DNA of 64,000 bases from Tremella fuciformis (GCA_032768795.1 CP136493.1:620001-684000); one strand, 5' to 3'. Counted from the first letter of the stretch, positions 10,885 through 21,283 are shown. The notes: a model not told the origin generated them from the sequence alone. A program made the numbers and translations.

Positions 10885-11310
10885 TGTCACGACAGCCGTG
10901 ACCTTGACAACCTACACATGTGACCAACACCTCTCATGTGGCCAATATGGTGACCTACCTTGGGCTGGAGTACCTTGACGAGGGAGTAGATGTTGGATGA
11001 ACTTGCGACGGCGGGAGGCAGGCGCAGAGTCATATAGGATGCCCCGGGCGCCCGTTGTAGTTCTTCAGCACTCTCTGATTGAGTCCCATGGATCACCATT
11101 GACGATCTCACTCACTCCGTGGCACGCAGCGTGGCTGAGTCGCACTCACGCTGTATCATCAATGACTTTGTTACCTCAACAACCATGTAACCTTGACAAG
11201 GATTCAGCCTCAACGAGGATCCTACCTCAAGATGCTTATTTCTACCCTTTTCCATTTATTCCCGACACTGATATCCTGCGAGAGGGCCTCTACCAACGGT
11301 GTCATGAACA
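10885..11310 (+). mobile_element. LTR, family Z, 3' end altered
   Basis: Begins TGTCACGACAGCC and matches the Z copies at 11484-11813, 15271-15572 and 49539-49957 (reverse). Its last bases differ from the usual GCATCGTGACA end, and no target duplication was found. Confidence 0.6.
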
Positions 11311-11340
11311 GCCAAGCCAGCAACTAGCCAAAACAACCTG

Positions 11341-11418
11341 TGCGCTCCGTGCGCTCCGTGTGCGCTCTTGTGCGCTCTTGTGCGCTCTTGTGCGCTCTTG
11401 TGCGCTCTTGTGCGCTCC
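11341..11418 (+). repeat. Tandem decamer repeat
   Basis: About seven units of TGCGCTCTTG, or the near variant TGCGCTCCGT, in a row, followed by a decayed TGCGGT stretch. It lies between two family-Z LTRs. Confidence 0.9.
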
Positions 11419-11483
11419 AAGTGCGGTTGTGTGCGCCCTGTGTGCGGTCATGTGCGGTCCACTGTGCTGTCCTGTGCGCTCCC

Positions 11484-11813
11484 ATCACGAGGGAGTAGAT
11501 ATTGGATGAACTTGCCACGGCAGGAGGCAGGCGCAGAGTCATATAGGATGCCTCGGGCGCCCGTTGTAGTTCTTCAGCACTCTCTGATTGAGTCCCATGG
11601 ATCACCATTGACAATCTGACTCTCTCCGTGGCACGCAGCGTGGCTGAGTTGCACTCACGCTGTATCATTGACGACCTTGTAACCTCGATGAGGGGTCCAG
11701 CCTCAACGAGGATCTTACCTTGACATCCTCGTTTCTACCCCTTTATCCTTTATTCCTGACTCTGATATTGTGCGAGAGGGCCTCTGCCAACGGGAGAGCG
11801 CAGCATCGTGACA
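11484..11813 (+). mobile_element. LTR, family Z, 5' truncated
   Basis: Starts inside the Z consensus at ACGAGGGAGTAGAT and runs to the GCATCGTGACA terminus. The unit GGGAGAG(C/T)GCAGCATC(G/A)TGACA occurs again at 12164-12185. Confidence 0.65.
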
Positions 11814-12690
11814 TATATACTGGATACACGCTCTTGTACCTCTACTTGCTTGATAAGCGCTACTCTTTATTTAGTCCCTCCTGTAGTCATGTGAAGGGGA
11901 CATAAACCCAGAGGTTTGGCCTCTGACTCCCTTCTTCTCTAGCGATGGATCTCCACAGTACTTTCTTCTACAGTTAAGTCACACAGTTGGTTTCACCCAA
12001 CACTCTCGTTGTAAGGCAGACTTCTAGGCTTTGCGAGCCAGAGACTAAGTCCCCGGGCAATGTCGTTGTACCTTTGCGTACATTCTTGCCACACCGCTCT
12101 TCAGGTGTGGAATGCTCCTGGCCTTGTCCTTCAGGACAGGAACCACCCCTCCACCGTGACAACCGGGAGAGTGCAGCATCATGACAGCAACATACAAGAG
12201 GCTGCAGTTGACATTCTCATTGAGAAACAGCTACAGGTCAACAGAGAGCATGTGTGAGAGTGTTCATCAGTCAACAATTGACCTGGCCTTTTGATCATCC
12301 CCAGAGTTCCAGACTCTGCTTTATGTTCTCTGGGCATAATCCTTATTGCAGTTGTGCCAATTGGTTCTTTGTGACTTACCTGTTGCCCTCTGATCACTGA
12401 TATCAAATGCCAAGTGACATATTATCTTCAAAGCTCTCAAACAGTTCAAATTCCTGCTTTGACAATGCTGTGGAGAAATCATACCAAATATGACACACAC
12501 TCCTTTATTAACCAGTGTGCTCAACAATTCTGAGCCTCCATGGGTGGCAAATTTTATGTATGGGGCCGTGCACAAATACCATGCATGTACAGCCCCTTCC
12601 AACCACACATCTCATAGTCACCCCTCAACTTGAGAAACAAAACTCTATCCTCTGCTCACCACACTTCCCAGGAAACTTAAGATCAAGACC
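11814..12690. other. Repeat-derived and AT-rich sequence without a gene
   Basis: 11814-12160 looks like LTR sequence (TATATAC, then pyrimidine-rich with small inverted repeats) flanked by two copies of a 22-bp family-Z end. 12190-12690 is AT-richer and probably contains the promoter of the gene at 12691. No open frame of coding quality was seen. Confidence 0.4.
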
Positions 12691-13146
12691 ATGTCATCCC
12701 CAGAAGCTGCCCCAGTGGATGATTCATCAGCAACGCACACTGAGAATGAGGATTTTGCATCAAAGGCTACCCAGCTGTCTACCAAGAGAAAGAGAGACAT
12801 GAATACGGCTACTCAGACAAAGACTGAGGTGGACAATATGTCTAACCGTTATACAGTCTTGATAGCAGTTTTTGAGAGGGCTTATCCTTCTCAGCTTCCC
12901 AAACCTCTTGAGGATTGGAAGAACTCAGTTCAGGCTGCTTACAGAGATTATCAATGTGAATACACATATCTTCAGACAATGACCAACCGCCTTCAGGATT
13001 TGCTTGACACAACCATGGACAAAGACACATGGGCCTCCTGCAAGCAAATGGATGAAACAGTGGAAGCAAGCCATTATAGGTTCATGTGTGCTATGCTGGA
13101 ATATAACCGTGCGACTGAAGCACTGCCTGAGCCGCAGGCTTCATAG
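12691..13146 (+). CDS. Unidentified protein, 151 aa
   Basis: Single-exon frame from the ATG at 12691. The N-terminal 50 residues are acidic then basic (TKRKRDMNTATQTKTE), resembling a nuclear signal. The rest is predicted helical, with many aromatic and Gln residues (AAYRDYQCEYTYLQTMTNRL). No family recognised. It lies in an AT-rich patch between LTR remnants, and its codon use is unlike that of the core genes. It resembles the other orphan genes of these islands in setting only; no sequence similarity among them was seen. Confidence 0.45.
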   Translation: MSSPEAAPVDDSSATHTENEDFASKATQLSTKRKRDMNTATQTKTEVDNMSNRYTVLIAVFERAYPSQLPKPLEDWKNSVQAAYRDYQCEYTYLQTMTNRLQDLLDTTMDKDTWASCKQMDETVEASHYRFMCAMLEYNRATEALPEPQAS

Positions 13147-13394
13147 AGAATGTCAACAGAGTCTGCACTGCTCTGTCTACACCACATATCAATCGGACCG
13201 CAATATTGTATCAATCCCACTCATTTGGCCACTCCCTTGCAATTATGCCCCCACATTTCACCCCAGGCCTGATCCTGATCTCATCCAAACACTCATGAGA
13301 TTTCGATTTGTTACGTACAAACCCCAGTCACACCTGTACATATACAGGACCCTCAGCTTGCATGCCTGACCTTGCACCATCTGGCAATTGATCT

Positions 13395-14172
13395 CAGTCA
13401 CGGGGGCAGGCCAGTTGTCGACTGATTGGGCCTCTCACACGTGCTCTCTCTGTTGATCTGTCACTGTTCTTGATGAGAAGGTGTACCCTACAGCCTCTTG
13501 TGAGTTGACAACACGGATGCACCGTTACTCTCTGTCCATGGGACTCAATGCCAAGGTGTTAAGGACGGTTTACCGGCGTGGAGCTTGTATATATAACACA
13601 CATGCTCACCTCTGCACCGCCTCGGGCTTTCTCTCTGAAACACCGTCAATGAGGCTTGAGCTCTAGACTTGTAGAGGTGTGAAGGTTCAGGTCAGCCGTG
13701 TAGAGATACAGCTTACCCTTTTCTCAACATATAGTAAAGCCAGCCTCTGTCTGTAAGACTGATAGCTGTGTTGGGTTCCTTCGCGATAGTCAATGTCACA
13801 CAGAGCAAAACTAGTAGGTAAGTCAGTCAGGAAAAGTAGAGGGCAGAGCCAAGACTCTGAGAGAGAGGAGTAGAGAGGAGTCGGGAGTCGGGAGTGAGAG
13901 GAATAGAAGAAGAGGAGGTGATGATGGGTTCTGTCTCTCAGGCCTGGTTTATATACATGAAAGTCAGGCTGAGGAATCTACAGAGTACGTACGGTGTACG
14001 TATGATGCTGTGGCGCGGCTGAGAAGTACAGAAGGAGAATCTACTACAAGAGGAAACTATTCTACGGGAGACACGGGGAGGAAACGGGCGTGGCTTAAGG
14101 GTCTGCTACGAATTGTCCAGACATCAGCTGTATTAGTGTAAGTGGACCACGATTGGTGAATGGTGCAGGATC
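13395..14172. mobile_element. Truncated family-Y LTR followed by truncated family-X LTR
   Basis: 13395-13677 matches the first three quarters of LTR Y (plus strand), with its terminal bases decayed. At 13678 a minus-oriented LTR X begins (TGTGAAGGTTCAGG) and matches the 14479-15241 copy until about 14172, where similarity stops. No intact target duplication remains. 13147-13394 upstream is AT-rich spacer. Confidence 0.6.
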
Positions 14173-14478
14173 GAGATCCATTGCTGGAGAAAAGAGAACT
14201 ACAGACGAAAGTACAGGGAATATATCTTTTTCACGAATCCATGTTTTCCCTGTTCATCCAACAGTTTTCCATATCGAATCGAACCTACATCGGAATCCTC
14301 ATGTCGCAATTACTTCTTACAGTAACAGTTGAAGCTTAATCTCATCGACAGCGAGGAAGTGATTACATCGGTCGATGTCTGACATCATAGGTCGAAGAAG
14401 TGATGTCGTCAAGTTGATGACCCAAGGTAATAGGTTGGGCTGGGATCTGATCATAGTCATGACATCATGCAGCTGTTC

Positions 14479-15241
14479 TGTAAAGGTTCTGGTCAGCTGT
14501 GTTGAGAAACAGTTTACCTTCTTCCTAACATATAATAAAGCCAGCCTCTGTCTGTAAGACTGAGAGCTGTGTTGGGTTCCTTCGCGATAGTCAATGTCAC
14601 ACAGAGCAACACTAGTAAGTAAGTCAGTTAGGAGAAGTAGGAGGGCCGAGCCCAGACTCTGGGAGAGAGAGAGAGGAGTGAAGAAGAGTGGGGAGTCGGG
14701 AGTGAGAGAAGTAGGAGAAGAGGAGGTGATGATGGGTTCTCTCTCTCAGGCCTGGTTTATATACATGAAAGTCAGGCTGAGGAATATACGGAGTACGTAC
14801 GGTGTACGTATGATATTGTGGCGCAGCTGAGAAGTACGGAAGGAGAATCTACTACAAGAGGAAACTATTCTACGGGAGACACGGGGAGGAAACGGGCATG
14901 GCTTAAGGGTCTGCTACGAATTGTCCAGACATCAGCCGTATTAGTGTGAGTGGAGCACGATTGTCGAATGGTGCAGGATCAGGCATGAGAGCTGAGGATC
15001 CTAGGTCGGATGGTGTGTTGGGTAAGGTCGTATTGTGTTGTAGGTGGGTCCCAAGGTGAGCCAGGCTGTGATTTGGGCATCAGGCCTGAGGATGGTGGAT
15101 CGGATACGGCATCGGGTGCAGTCGTGGTTATGTCGGTTGATGTCGGATTGAATGTTGGCTAAGGGGCAAAGGGAGAGGCCGTAGGGCTTTCTCCTAGTCA
15201 TGTAGGGGACAGGCAGAGCGTCAGAGGGGCGGTCCACTACA
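14479..15241 (-). mobile_element. Solo LTR, family X, 763 bp
   Basis: Ends TGTAAAGG...CCACTACA, read as TGTAGTGG...CCTTTACA on the minus strand. Flanked by perfect TGTTC duplications (14474-14478 and 15242-15246). The rejoined flanks (14173-14478 plus 15247-15270) resemble the end of LTR W, so X inserted into an older W-like LTR. Confidence 0.85.
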
Positions 15242-15270
15242 TGTTCTGCCTGAGGTGCAGTCATGACATG

Positions 15271-15572
15271 TTGGATGAACGCGCAATGACGGGAGGCAGG
15301 CGCAGAGTCATATAGGATGCCCCGGGCGCCCGTCGTAGTTCTTCAGCACTCTCTGATTGAGTCTCATGGATCACCATTGACGATCTCACTTCTCTGTGGC
15401 ACGCAGCGTGGCTGAGTCGCACTCATGCTGTATCATCAATGACTTTGTTACCTCAACAACCATGTAACCTTGACAAGGATCCAACCTCGACGAGGATCCT
15501 ACCTTGACACCTCGTTTCTACCCCCTTTATCCTTTATTCCTGACTCTGATATTGTGCGAGAGGCCCTCTGTG
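15271..15572 (+). mobile_element. LTR fragment, family Z
   Basis: Begins TTGGATGAACGCGC and follows the Z sequence through the catalogue of shared blocks (GCCCCGGGCGCCCG, then the ATTCCTGACTCTGATATTG end region). Both termini are missing. Confidence 0.6.
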
Positions 15573-15595
15573 TAACAATGGTCATGGTCAAGGTC

Positions 15596-16240
15596 TGTTA
15601 CGACTCGAACCCTGCGGCCTTGAGGTCCGGCGACGAGTAGACGGCAATAGTCGTAATGTGGCAAGCTTGGGCTGCACCAAAGGCGAAGGCGATACAACCA
15701 CTGAACCTGTGGCTTGGTCGGACGGCGTAGTAGAGTCGACAATCCACAAAGGCCACGGTGTGGATGTCGATGGTCGAAGTGCTCGAAGGATCCCACGGAG
15801 ATAGGCGTCGTGGCGAGCGAATGTAAAGACAAAGCGAGCAAAGGGAGGCTCGGTGCAAGGCTCTAAGACTAGGTGTAACTTGCGATAGATTGATCCTCGG
15901 GGAGAAGGATCAAGAAGTAGGCTCTTTGTAGATGTCTATGGGCTGGGTGGCAACTCTGTTTGCATAACTCTTTCACCTGGAGTTGCCACTCACTCCACCT
16001 GACTCCGGGCTGGTGCCACCTTGGCGCCAGTATGGGCTGTCCTGGGTTCCTAGTTCCGCTCGGGGTCACCTGGCATCACCTGGCATTCCCTGATTCCACC
16101 TGGCGTCACCTGGCAGTAGACCCTTCCAGTGTTCCATCTTGGAGAGTGAACCCTTGGGGTATTCCAGCTTGGGGTGTTGCAATCCGGGTGGCGGACGGTC
16201 GGGGGCCTGTATGGGTGGCAACAGTGACCGGGTCGTAACA
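15596..16240 (+). mobile_element. Solo LTR, family V, 645 bp
   Basis: Ends TGTTACGACTCG and CCGGGTCGTAACA, flanked by perfect AGGTC duplications (15591-15595 and 16241-16245). A local array of CACCTGGC-type words occurs at 16068-16114. Its termini resemble those of the Ty3/gypsy LTR at 22953-23622, so a related gypsy lineage is likely. Confidence 0.8.
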
Positions 16241-16349
16241 AGGTCTTTCAAGGTGAGGAATAATATCCCAAAAGGATATTTGCGCCCCAAGTTCTGATTA
16301 ATCCCTAACCTGAACTCGGTTTATCAAGGGTACCTTGGACGTGTCATGC

Positions 16350-16565
16350 TGTCACGGGGCCAGGCCGGTCGTCGACTGATAGGCCCTCTCACACGTGCTG
16401 TCTGTCGATCTGCCTCTGTCCTCCACGAGAAGGTGTGTCCTACAGCCTCTCGTGCGTTGACAACACGGCTGCGCCGTTACTTTCTATCCATGGGACTCAA
16501 TACCACGGTGCTAAGGACGGTCTACGAGTGAGGGCTTGTACATATATCACCCGTGCCCTCCTCTG
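16350..16565 (+). mobile_element. LTR, family Y, cut by the copia element
   Basis: Begins TGTCACGGGGCC and matches the 10519 copy up to CCTCCTCTG. At that point the copia 5' LTR starts. The missing remainder of Y is not found beyond the copia 3' LTR. Confidence 0.75.
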
Positions 16566-16883
16566 CGACGGAAATAGGTAGTACGCTCACATGAGCTTGA
16601 CTCAGCCTCGAGTAGCCTCGTCGAGGCACACACATCCTCGACGAGGTTGTGCCTCGACGAGGTTCATCCTCGACGAGGCAGGGGAAGCTGCCACAACGAT
16701 AACTCCGCATATAACGCCGACACCCTCGACGACCTTGTAGAATGCCGCCGCCTGTTGCCCTCCTCATCACTCATAGCAAGTGCTGAGCGGGCAACAGGTA
16801 AGTCCGAATGCATCACTCATAGCAAGTGCTGAGCGGGCAACAGGTGACCGGAATCCCATTGCCTCAGAGCTAAGATTCCGTCG
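16566..16883 (+). repeat. copia copy 1, 5' LTR (318 bp)
   Basis: Contains several CTCGWCGAG palindromes, a CATATAAC box (about 16708) and a 10-bp inverted pair CCTGTTGCCC/GGGCAACAGG. The second arm is duplicated with a 46-bp unit (16798-16843) that starts GTAAGT and ends CAACAG. Confidence 0.9.
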
Positions 16884-16895
16884 TGGTAACGTCTC
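16884..16895 (+). promoter_or_regulatory. Putative primer-binding site
   Basis: TGGTAACGTCTC begins immediately after the 5' LTR, as expected for a tRNA-CCA primed minus-strand start; copy 2 has the same bases at 50725-50736. The tRNA was not identified. Confidence 0.5.
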
Positions 16896-16980
16896 GTTCG
16901 ACAAGTCGCGGTAGATAGAACGCGTCAACAAACTCGTCGACCTTGCCTACGCACCGCCAGCCTCGAAGTGGTCCTCCGTC

Positions 16981-19900
16981 ATGCCATCTGTGCAGACGGT
17001 GAAAGAGGAGCGCAAGCTCAATGGGCGCGACAACTACGCCCAGTGGGTGCGCGAGATTCGAGTCGTCCTCGGATCCGCCGGTCTCGTACCCCACATCACC
17101 AAGGACGCGTCAGCGATTCGGGCACTCGTCGAGGCTCGATATCCAGTGTCAAGTCCGGCGACAGCAGCCGAGACATCAAAGAGAGCAGTTGCTCTATACG
17201 AGCATGAGAAGGAGCAGTCCACCGCCCTCTCCACTCTCTACGGCAGTCTGACAGAGACTGTCCAAAACAAGCTTCCCTCGAACCTGATCGACTTCGAGAA
17301 TCCTCAACCGAAGGGGCTCTACGATCATCTGGTCACCACATATGGGGCCGACAACGGATCTCGCCTAGCCGAATTATGGTCATCGATATTTGGCGAGACC
17401 ATCCCAGAGAATGAGGACCCCGAACCTCATCTCACAGCTATCCGGTCGCAACTGGCCGAAATCACCTCCTCCGCCATCACTTCCAAGCTCACCCTTGAGC
17501 AATTCGCCAACCAGATTGGCGCATACGCCGCCATCCGTCGCCTACCGTCCTCATACGGCCTCCTCGCATCGACCTTCTACTCAGGGACCTCGTCGAACAA
17601 GATCCACCTCGACGAGGTTATCGATAGGGTCGCCGATGAACATCGCAGACGTCAACAAAAGGGCGAGAGCGTAAACGAGATGGGGATGCTCAGCAAATCT
17701 CTGCAGAAACCGGCAAGCAAGAGATGCATCCACCATCCGGATCAGGGGAGGCACTCCACAGATGAGTGCTGGAAAGTGATTGGAGTGCCGAAGCACATCC
17801 AGGAGCAAAGGTCGGCCAGGGAAGCAGCCAAGGGAAGGAAGCAGGGAGGACAAGCGAAGAAGGCAAGAGAGCAGATGGAGTCAGGGGATGACTCATCGAG
17901 TGAGAACAAGAGAGGCTCGTCGAGGGAGACAAAGGAGGAAGGCTATTATGCGACGGAGATTGCACTACACGCCAACGACAACCTCCCATCCACCTCCATC
18001 ATCATCGACAGCGGTGCCACCAGTCCATTCATCAAGGACAAGCACCTTCTCTCACATCTCACCAAACTCGACAAGGCCGTCAAGATCCAAATTGGAGACG
18101 GATCGATTGTCGAAGCTACACACTCCGGCCGCCTCACCTTCAACAACGTATGGTACAACAACGCCCTCTACGTTCCATCATTCTCGCACAACCTCCTCTC
18201 AACACAGCGCCTCGGTCCGTACACAGGGACACACTGGCGCTTCTCGAAGGACTCGGCTACATTGGTCGAGAAAGGGAAGGTCATCCTCCGGGGAAAGAAA
18301 CTTGGCAACCTATGGGTTGTAGACGACACACCGGTACGCACCACCTCGCGCATTCACCGAGCACTTCAGGCAATAGAAAACACTGAAGCCGAAGACACTC
18401 GCCTCCTCACCTGGCACAAACGTCTAGGTCACTCGAACATGAGGAAGGTGTGGGAGCTCGGGAAAGAGGGGAAGCTAGGCGCAAAGTGGACAGGGTCATT
18501 TTGGAGAGTCGAATGCATGGATTGCCTGAAAGGGAAGGCAACGCGCTCGGCATCTCTACCTAACCCTCGTCGAGCCAGCAAGCCCCTCGTCGAGGTATCA
18601 GTCGATCTATGGGGACCAGCGACCGTCCAGTCGAGAGAAGGCTTCCAATACTTCCTCACCTGCTATGACGACCACAGCAAATACGTGCAGGCCATACCAC
18701 TCAAGAAGAAGTCGGATGCAGCCGAAGCACTGCAAGACTATATCAAGTTGGCAGAGAATCAGCTTGATCGAACAGTCAAGACCATCCGCTCAGACCAAGG
18801 AAGCGAATTCACGAGCAAGGAATTCAGCCACTGGTGCAAAAGCAAGGGAATTGAGCACACCCTTACGCCGACCGACGCACACAACCAAAACAGTCGAGTC
18901 GAGCGCGTCCATCTCACCATCCTCAATGACATCCGGACATGTCTTGCGGACTCGAACTTGCCAACCCAGTTCTGGGTAGATGCACTGCGATATGTAGTCT
19001 TCACTCGGAACAGGCTACCAGGCTCCCACGCGAAAATCCCGATAACGCTCTTCCGACCAAACCACGACATCGACCTGCAGTACCAGGGGATGCAGCCATT
19101 CGGCCATCACTGCATCTATCGAGTTGTGAACCCCGCATCGAAGCTCGACGAGCGGGGACAATGCGGTCGACTGCTGGGGTACACAGAAGGGAGCTGGGGC
19201 TACAAGGTGCTGACCCAATCCAACAGGGTCATCGCAAGCCGAGACGTCACATTCATCACGGGCAGGAAGACAACGCCCAGTTCAGATGAACCACGACAGA
19301 TCCTGGAGCCGCCTCAACCTGGACCTCGACAACCATCGACGAGCCTCGACGAGGATGACGATACATCCATCGAGCTGAACGAGATAGTCGAGGCAGGGGA
19401 GGCACCAGAAGAAGAGGAACAAGGGGAAGAGATGGACGACATACCTCCCCAAGCCGTACCCAGGCAAGGAAGAGGCTGGGTCAATGAGTACATCCGAGAG
19501 GATGCACCGAGCCCGGAACCGAATCCCGACGACGGACCAGAGGATCCCGATCGTCGACTAAACGAGCTCACAGCGGCCGATGCAGATGAGCCAAGACGGT
19601 CGGGGAGACTAGCGGGCCAAGAACCTAGTCATCACCCTCTGCACGACATCGACATGGACTATAACCGAGTAGCCATAGAGCACGCGTTATCAGCCCAGTC
19701 ACTCAACAACCCCCAGTCGTACACCGAAGCTCGTCGAGCCGCAGACTGGGAGGATTGGAAATCGGCCATGGACGAGGAGATGGGAAAGATGGAGAAGTAC
19801 GGAGTGTGGGAGATGGTTCCCAAGGAGAATCACCGCACTCTTACAGGCAAATGGGTATTCACCCGCAAGATCGACGGGGACACGGGCAAAGCGAGTCAGC

Positions 19901-21273
19901 ACAAGGCCAGATTCGTTGTGAGAGGATTTCAACAAGTCTCAGGACGAGACTTCGACGAACTCTTTGCTTCGGTCACCCACAAGTCATCATTCCGCCTGTT
20001 CCTCTCCATCGTCAACTACCTCGACTGGGAATGCGACCAAATAGATATCATTGGAGCATTCCTCAAGGCCAACATCGACAAGGACATCTTCATCGAGCCA
20101 CCAGAAGGCAGCGACATCGCCGCCGGACACGTTCTGCACCTCCGGAAATCACTATACGGTCTCCGACAATCACCGCACTTGTTCAACAAGCGCCTCGACG
20201 AGTTCCTACGGGAGCTAGGCTTCAAACCGACCCTAGCGGATCCATGTATCTACTCGCTGCGACAAGGACACAAGCGGTGCATGATCTCAGTCCACGTTGA
20301 CGACATGCTCATAGCCGGCAACGATCGATCAACAATTGACGAGATCAAACGGAAGATCAACAAGGAACTCGAGTGCAAGGACCAAGGACCGGTCTCTTAC
20401 TTCCTCGGTATCAACATCTACCGAGATAGGTCAAACAAGAAGATGTACCTGTCACAAGAGCACTACATCGAGGCAGTTCTTCAACGCTTCGGTGAACCCG
20501 GCAAAGCCTGCAAGACAATCTTGCCTGACGCAAAGCTCGTCGAGGCTACGCCAAAGGAGGTCGACGAGGCTCGAGATAAACCATTTCCAGCACTCGCCGG
20601 GTCAATCCTCTATATTGCCACGATCACCCGACCCGACATCGCCTACGCAGCATCACTGCTCTGTCGCTTCATCAGCAAATGGTCACTCGCACATTGGAGG
20701 GCCGCAAAGCACCTATTAAGGTACCTGCGAGGAACATCAGATCTCGCACTCACCTTTGACGCACATGCAGGAAGAAGAGCACTGCTAGGCTGGGCAGACG
20801 CAGACTGGGGTGGATGTCTCGACACACGTCGATCTACAACCGGCTACGTCTTCAATACATACGGGGGCATTGTGTCATGGAAAAGCAGGCGACAACCAAC
20901 AGTCGCACTCTCGACGACACAGGCCGAACTCCTAGCATCAACAGAAGCGGGCAAAGAGGCAATATGGCTCAGGCAATTATTGAACGACCTCGACCTCGGT
21001 ATAGATGGGGCAGTGCCCATCTACAACGACAACAATGGAGCCATTCAACTGGCCAAACATCAACACGGGTTCAAGCTGAACAAAGCATTCGACATGCGAG
21101 CCCAGTGGATACGAGAGCATCAAGCTGGTGGACTGCTTGAGCTCAAATACACACCAACGGACAGCAACCGAGCCGACATCCTGACCAAGAACCTTTCGGC
21201 CGAGAAGACGAGACAGCTTCGGCAGCTACTGGGCTTGGGAAGACAAGGAGAAGCAGAGCAGCAGAGTCAATAG
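16981..21273 (+). CDS. copia Gag-Pol polyprotein, 1430 aa
   Basis: Gag occupies about residues 1-330 and contains a CHHC zinc-knuckle-like motif (CIHHPDQGRHSTDEC, about 249-263). Protease follows with the DSGA active site (D343). Gag-pre-integrase has WHKRLGHSN...CMDC. Integrase has D542, D605 and E641, exactly D-35-E between the last two. Reverse transcriptase carries VDDM (D1107, D1108), and RNase H has WADADW (about 1271-1276). The frame has no stop and all key residues are present, so the enzyme set looks functional. Gag and Pol share one frame with no frameshift site, which raises the question of how Gag excess is made; see the intron-like stretch at 18334-18394. Confidence 0.93.
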   Translation: MPSVQTVKEERKLNGRDNYAQWVREIRVVLGSAGLVPHITKDASAIRALVEARYPVSSPATAAETSKRAVALYEHEKEQSTALSTLYGSLTETVQNKLPSNLIDFENPQPKGLYDHLVTTYGADNGSRLAELWSSIFGETIPENEDPEPHLTAIRSQLAEITSSAITSKLTLEQFANQIGAYAAIRRLPSSYGLLASTFYSGTSSNKIHLDEVIDRVADEHRRRQQKGESVNEMGMLSKSLQKPASKRCIHHPDQGRHSTDECWKVIGVPKHIQEQRSAREAAKGRKQGGQAKKAREQMESGDDSSSENKRGSSRETKEEGYYATEIALHANDNLPSTSIIIDSGATSPFIKDKHLLSHLTKLDKAVKIQIGDGSIVEATHSGRLTFNNVWYNNALYVPSFSHNLLSTQRLGPYTGTHWRFSKDSATLVEKGKVILRGKKLGNLWVVDDTPVRTTSRIHRALQAIENTEAEDTRLLTWHKRLGHSNMRKVWELGKEGKLGAKWTGSFWRVECMDCLKGKATRSASLPNPRRASKPLVEVSVDLWGPATVQSREGFQYFLTCYDDHSKYVQAIPLKKKSDAAEALQDYIKLAENQLDRTVKTIRSDQGSEFTSKEFSHWCKSKGIEHTLTPTDAHNQNSRVERVHLTILNDIRTCLADSNLPTQFWVDALRYVVFTRNRLPGSHAKIPITLFRPNHDIDLQYQGMQPFGHHCIYRVVNPASKLDERGQCGRLLGYTEGSWGYKVLTQSNRVIASRDVTFITGRKTTPSSDEPRQILEPPQPGPRQPSTSLDEDDDTSIELNEIVEAGEAPEEEEQGEEMDDIPPQAVPRQGRGWVNEYIREDAPSPEPNPDDGPEDPDRRLNELTAADADEPRRSGRLAGQEPSHHPLHDIDMDYNRVAIEHALSAQSLNNPQSYTEARRAADWEDWKSAMDEEMGKMEKYGVWEMVPKENHRTLTGKWVFTRKIDGDTGKASQHKARFVVRGFQQVSGRDFDELFASVTHKSSFRLFLSIVNYLDWECDQIDIIGAFLKANIDKDIFIEPPEGSDIAAGHVLHLRKSLYGLRQSPHLFNKRLDEFLRELGFKPTLADPCIYSLRQGHKRCMISVHVDDMLIAGNDRSTIDEIKRKINKELECKDQGPVSYFLGINIYRDRSNKKMYLSQEHYIEAVLQRFGEPGKACKTILPDAKLVEATPKEVDEARDKPFPALAGSILYIATITRPDIAYAASLLCRFISKWSLAHWRAAKHLLRYLRGTSDLALTFDAHAGRRALLGWADADWGGCLDTRRSTTGYVFNTYGGIVSWKSRRQPTVALSTTQAELLASTEAGKEAIWLRQLLNDLDLGIDGAVPIYNDNNGAIQLAKHQHGFKLNKAFDMRAQWIREHQAGGLLELKYTPTDSNRADILTKNLSAEKTRQLRQLLGLGRQGEAEQQSQ
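18334..18394 (+). other. Candidate alternatively spliced 61-nt intron between PR and IN
   Basis: Begins GTACGC and ends GCCGAAG, with ACACTGAAG as a possible branch region. It is in frame and translated when retained. Copy 2 lacks exactly these 61 nt (junction 52183/52184). Removal shifts the frame and reaches TAG after ten codons (TLASSPGTNV), giving a 461-aa Gag-PR. An ordinary deletion in copy 2 is the alternative. Confidence 0.5.
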
Positions 21274-21283
21274 ACATGCTCGC

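Noticed and set aside
11341..11418. Decamer array considered as telomeric or CRISPR-like repeats
   Set aside because: No unique spacers, internal location and unit unlike fungal telomeres; it is a simple tandem repeat.
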